Source of the DNA: CAYZJD01 sp964478455 | GTDB taxonomy: Bacteria > Acidobacteriota > Terriglobia > Bryobacterales > Bryobacteraceae | NCBI GenBank assembly: GCA_964478455.1 | Contig: CAYZJD010000313.1 | Span: forward strand, 1-5,694 | Reading direction: 5' to 3' | Length of the DNA: 5,694 nt | In this document: positions 4,648 to 5,694 of the stretch, one piece after another | How the letters are laid out: every line of letters begins with the position of its first letter | Numbering within the stretch: the first letter of the stretch is position 1 | The notes under the pieces: model-generated | Told to the model about the DNA's origin: nothing | Databases searched by the model: none | What the model saw: the letters and a program-made list of their open reading frames with translations, nothing else | Program-made: the position numbers and the translations under genes

Positions 4648-5570
4648 GCTGCGGGGCTCGTGGGGCAGGCACCCGACCTGCCCCGGCCCGCCGCCATCAT
4701 CCGCCTCTTCTCGTCCTCGCCGCGCTGATCGTCTCCGGCGCGCTCGCGCAGGAACTCAAGGTCTACTCGGAGTTTTCTCGCATCGACCCCTACGGGGAGG
4801 TCGTTCTTGCGGACCGTCCGAAGCGGGCCGGCCTAAAGCCGCGCGAGATCTTGTCGCCGGCGGTTGCGCGCAATGCCTATGCGTCGTTCCACGTTGCGGT
4901 CACCACCCCTGCCGGGCCGCCGTTCACGCTCTATGTGGGCCAGAACCCGGAGGATGCCTTCACCGTCAACGCGTACCGGGAACTCTACGCACGCCACGGC
5001 GGCCATTGGATCCCCGACAGACTGGAACCAGTGAAGCTGCCGTACACAACGAAGCTGCCCGACCCGCGGCGTCCCGTTCCCGGACAGACCACCGTCACCT
5101 TCTGGATGGACCTCCGGGTCCCTTACAACCTCGAAGTTGGCCGCTACAAAGTTGAGCCGCAGGTCTGGATCGAGGGCCGCTGGCTTGTCTACCCAATGGA
5201 GGTCCGCGTTCTGCCGGCGATCATCCCGGAAGCGAGGCCGGCCGCAACGCGTTTGGCCCCGCCCGGTGACCCTTCCGACGTGACCGCCCGCGGACCTTTC
5301 CTCGGCTTCTTCTGTCAGGTCCCGCCGGAAGCCCCGGCGGACGGCCGTTCTTCGATCCGGCGGCTCATCCTCCGCAACGCGCTTCAGGACATGGCGCTCG
5401 CCCGCTTGCTCGCCAAGAAGCACGGCAAGGAGGCCGTTTTCCCGCCGCCACTGCGCGGCCCGGCCTACACCGGCCTTAAGGAATGGTGCCGCGACCCTGC
5501 CCTCCCCACGGACCTGGGGGCCGAGTGGTATCTCCGCGTCCGGGACGCGCTGTATCGCATGATAGACTGA
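4644..5570 (+). CDS. Secreted protein of unknown function (start uncertain)
   Basis: I do not recognise this protein. The part clearly coding runs from about 4690 to the stop at 5570. A signal peptide is visible: basic RRHH, a hydrophobic PLLVLAALIVSGALA stretch and a probable signal peptidase I site at ALA-QE, so the mature protein of about 272 aa should start near QELKVYSEFSRIDPYGEV. The first half of the mature region looks beta-rich (FTLYVGQNPEDAF, TVTFWMDLRVPY, EVGRYKVEPQVWIEGRW), as in a small beta-sandwich. A Pro/Ala-rich linker follows, then a helical, charged C-terminus with LILRNALQDMALARLLAKK. There is no transmembrane anchor or lipobox. No ATG, GTG or TTG lies in frame close to the signal peptide. 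I give CTG 4644, which overlaps the preceding stop, as the earliest plausible start; an upstream ATG at 4341 would force a 101-codon overlap with other genes. A frameshift or a start removed by the hairpin at 4662-4684 is also possible. Confidence 0.7.
   Translation: MSCGARGAGTRPAPARRHHPPLLVLAALIVSGALAQELKVYSEFSRIDPYGEVVLADRPKRAGLKPREILSPAVARNAYASFHVAVTTPAGPPFTLYVGQNPEDAFTVNAYRELYARHGGHWIPDRLEPVKLPYTTKLPDPRRPVPGQTTVTFWMDLRVPYNLEVGRYKVEPQVWIEGRWLVYPMEVRVLPAIIPEARPAATRLAPPGDPSDVTARGPFLGFFCQVPPEAPADGRSSIRRLILRNALQDMALARLLAKKHGKEAVFPPPLRGPAYTGLKEWCRDPALPTDLGAEWYLRVRDALYRMID
4662..4684. repeat. Perfect hairpin (8-bp arms) at the 5' end of the secreted-protein gene
   Basis: GGGGCAGG (4662-4669) and CCTGCCCC (4677-4684) are exact reverse complements around a 7-base loop (CACCCGA). 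In RNA the stem would be very stable (seven of eight pairs G-C). It sits 14 bases after the stop of the small hypothetical gene and immediately before the signal-peptide codons of the next gene. There is no T-run, so it is not a canonical terminator. Its compact palindromic form is like REP-type dispersed elements, though a single copy in this window cannot prove that. Confidence 0.7.
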
Positions 5571-5604
5571 GGGAGAACAGCCTTCCTTCTCAAGCAACCG
5601 CGCC

Positions 5605-5694
5605 GGAGAGATGGCCGAGTGGTTGAAGGCGCACGCTTGGAAAGCGTGTATACGGGAAACCGTATCGAGGGTTCGAATCCCTCTCTCTCCGCCA
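5605..5694 (+). tRNA. tRNA-Ser (anticodon GGA)
   Basis: Complete class II tRNA, 90 nt, with the CCA end encoded. Acceptor GGAGAGA (5605-5611) pairs perfectly with TCTCTCC (5684-5690), G5691 is the discriminator (serine identity) and CCA is 5692-5694. The D-arm follows the acceptor (TGGCCGAGTGGTTGAAGGC). The anticodon stem CACGC/GCGTG (5632-5636 and 5644-5648) holds a TTGGAAA loop with anticodon GGA at 5639-5641, reading UCC and UCU. The long variable arm ATACGG-GAAA-CCGTAT (5650-5665) has a GNRA-type loop and is diagnostic of tRNA-Ser here. The T-arm is GAGGG-TTCGAAT-CCCTC (5667-5683). It begins 34 bases after the stop of the secreted-protein gene, with no separate promoter that I can point to. 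Confidence 0.98.

Noticed and set aside
4833..5597. 254-codon open frame on the minus strand
   Set aside because: Antisense to the secreted protein, whose frame has a signal peptide and sensible secondary-structure pattern; no motif in the antisense product.
5605..5694. tRNA-Ser as an integration site for a mobile element
   Set aside because: The window ends at the tRNA, with no integrase or repeated tRNA 3' end visible.

Overview
The window is GC-rich and densely coded, and reads as an ordinary bacterial chromosome segment with some accessory character. The evidence for the host is indirect: high GC with GC-rich third codon positions, a secreted FGly-type sulfatase, a stand-alone HNH nuclease of a widely conserved family, a CysA2/SseA-like thiosulfate sulfurtransferase, and CATTGAG-type intergenic micro-repeats. 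This fits Acidobacteriota (Bryobacter/Solibacter-like) best, but that placement is inferred from memory and other high-GC phyla are not excluded.

Layout, left to right. At 1-322, on the minus strand, lies the N-terminal part of a Tat-exported sulfatase that runs off the left edge. Divergent from it is comF (phosphoribosyltransferase-fold competence/DNA-utilisation protein), which overlaps a small HNH endonuclease gene by 4 bases (ATGA). A short intergenic stretch at 1785-1865, with CATTG tandem repeats and an inverted repeat, separates the nuclease from infC (translation initiation factor IF-3), which is convergent on the minus strand. A 257-bp divergent region (2484-2740) follows, with a bulged hairpin, a candidate infC promoter and a possible leader reading frame. 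Then comes rlmB (23S rRNA Gm2251 2'-O-methyltransferase) on the plus strand.

Downstream, a good sigma70-like promoter and a strong ribosome binding site precede a two-domain rhodanese (thiosulfate sulfurtransferase). It is followed within a few bases by a 73-residue hypothetical protein with a HicB-like look, and then by a secreted protein of unknown function whose start codon is unclear and whose 5' end carries a perfect 8-bp-arm hairpin. A complete tRNA-Ser(GGA) with encoded CCA closes the window exactly at its right edge.

Functionally the window mixes translation genes (infC, rlmB, tRNA-Ser), DNA processing (comF-HNH), sulfur chemistry (sulfatase, sulfurtransferase) and two unrecognised proteins. 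I see no phage, IS element, CRISPR array or obvious defence island. The points most worth following are the infC leader (no ribosome binding site, AUG-AUU start, an upstream frame ending in ATGA over the start), the start of the secreted protein at a palindrome, and the small HicB-like protein next to the sulfurtransferase. None of these amounts to a demonstrated new system.
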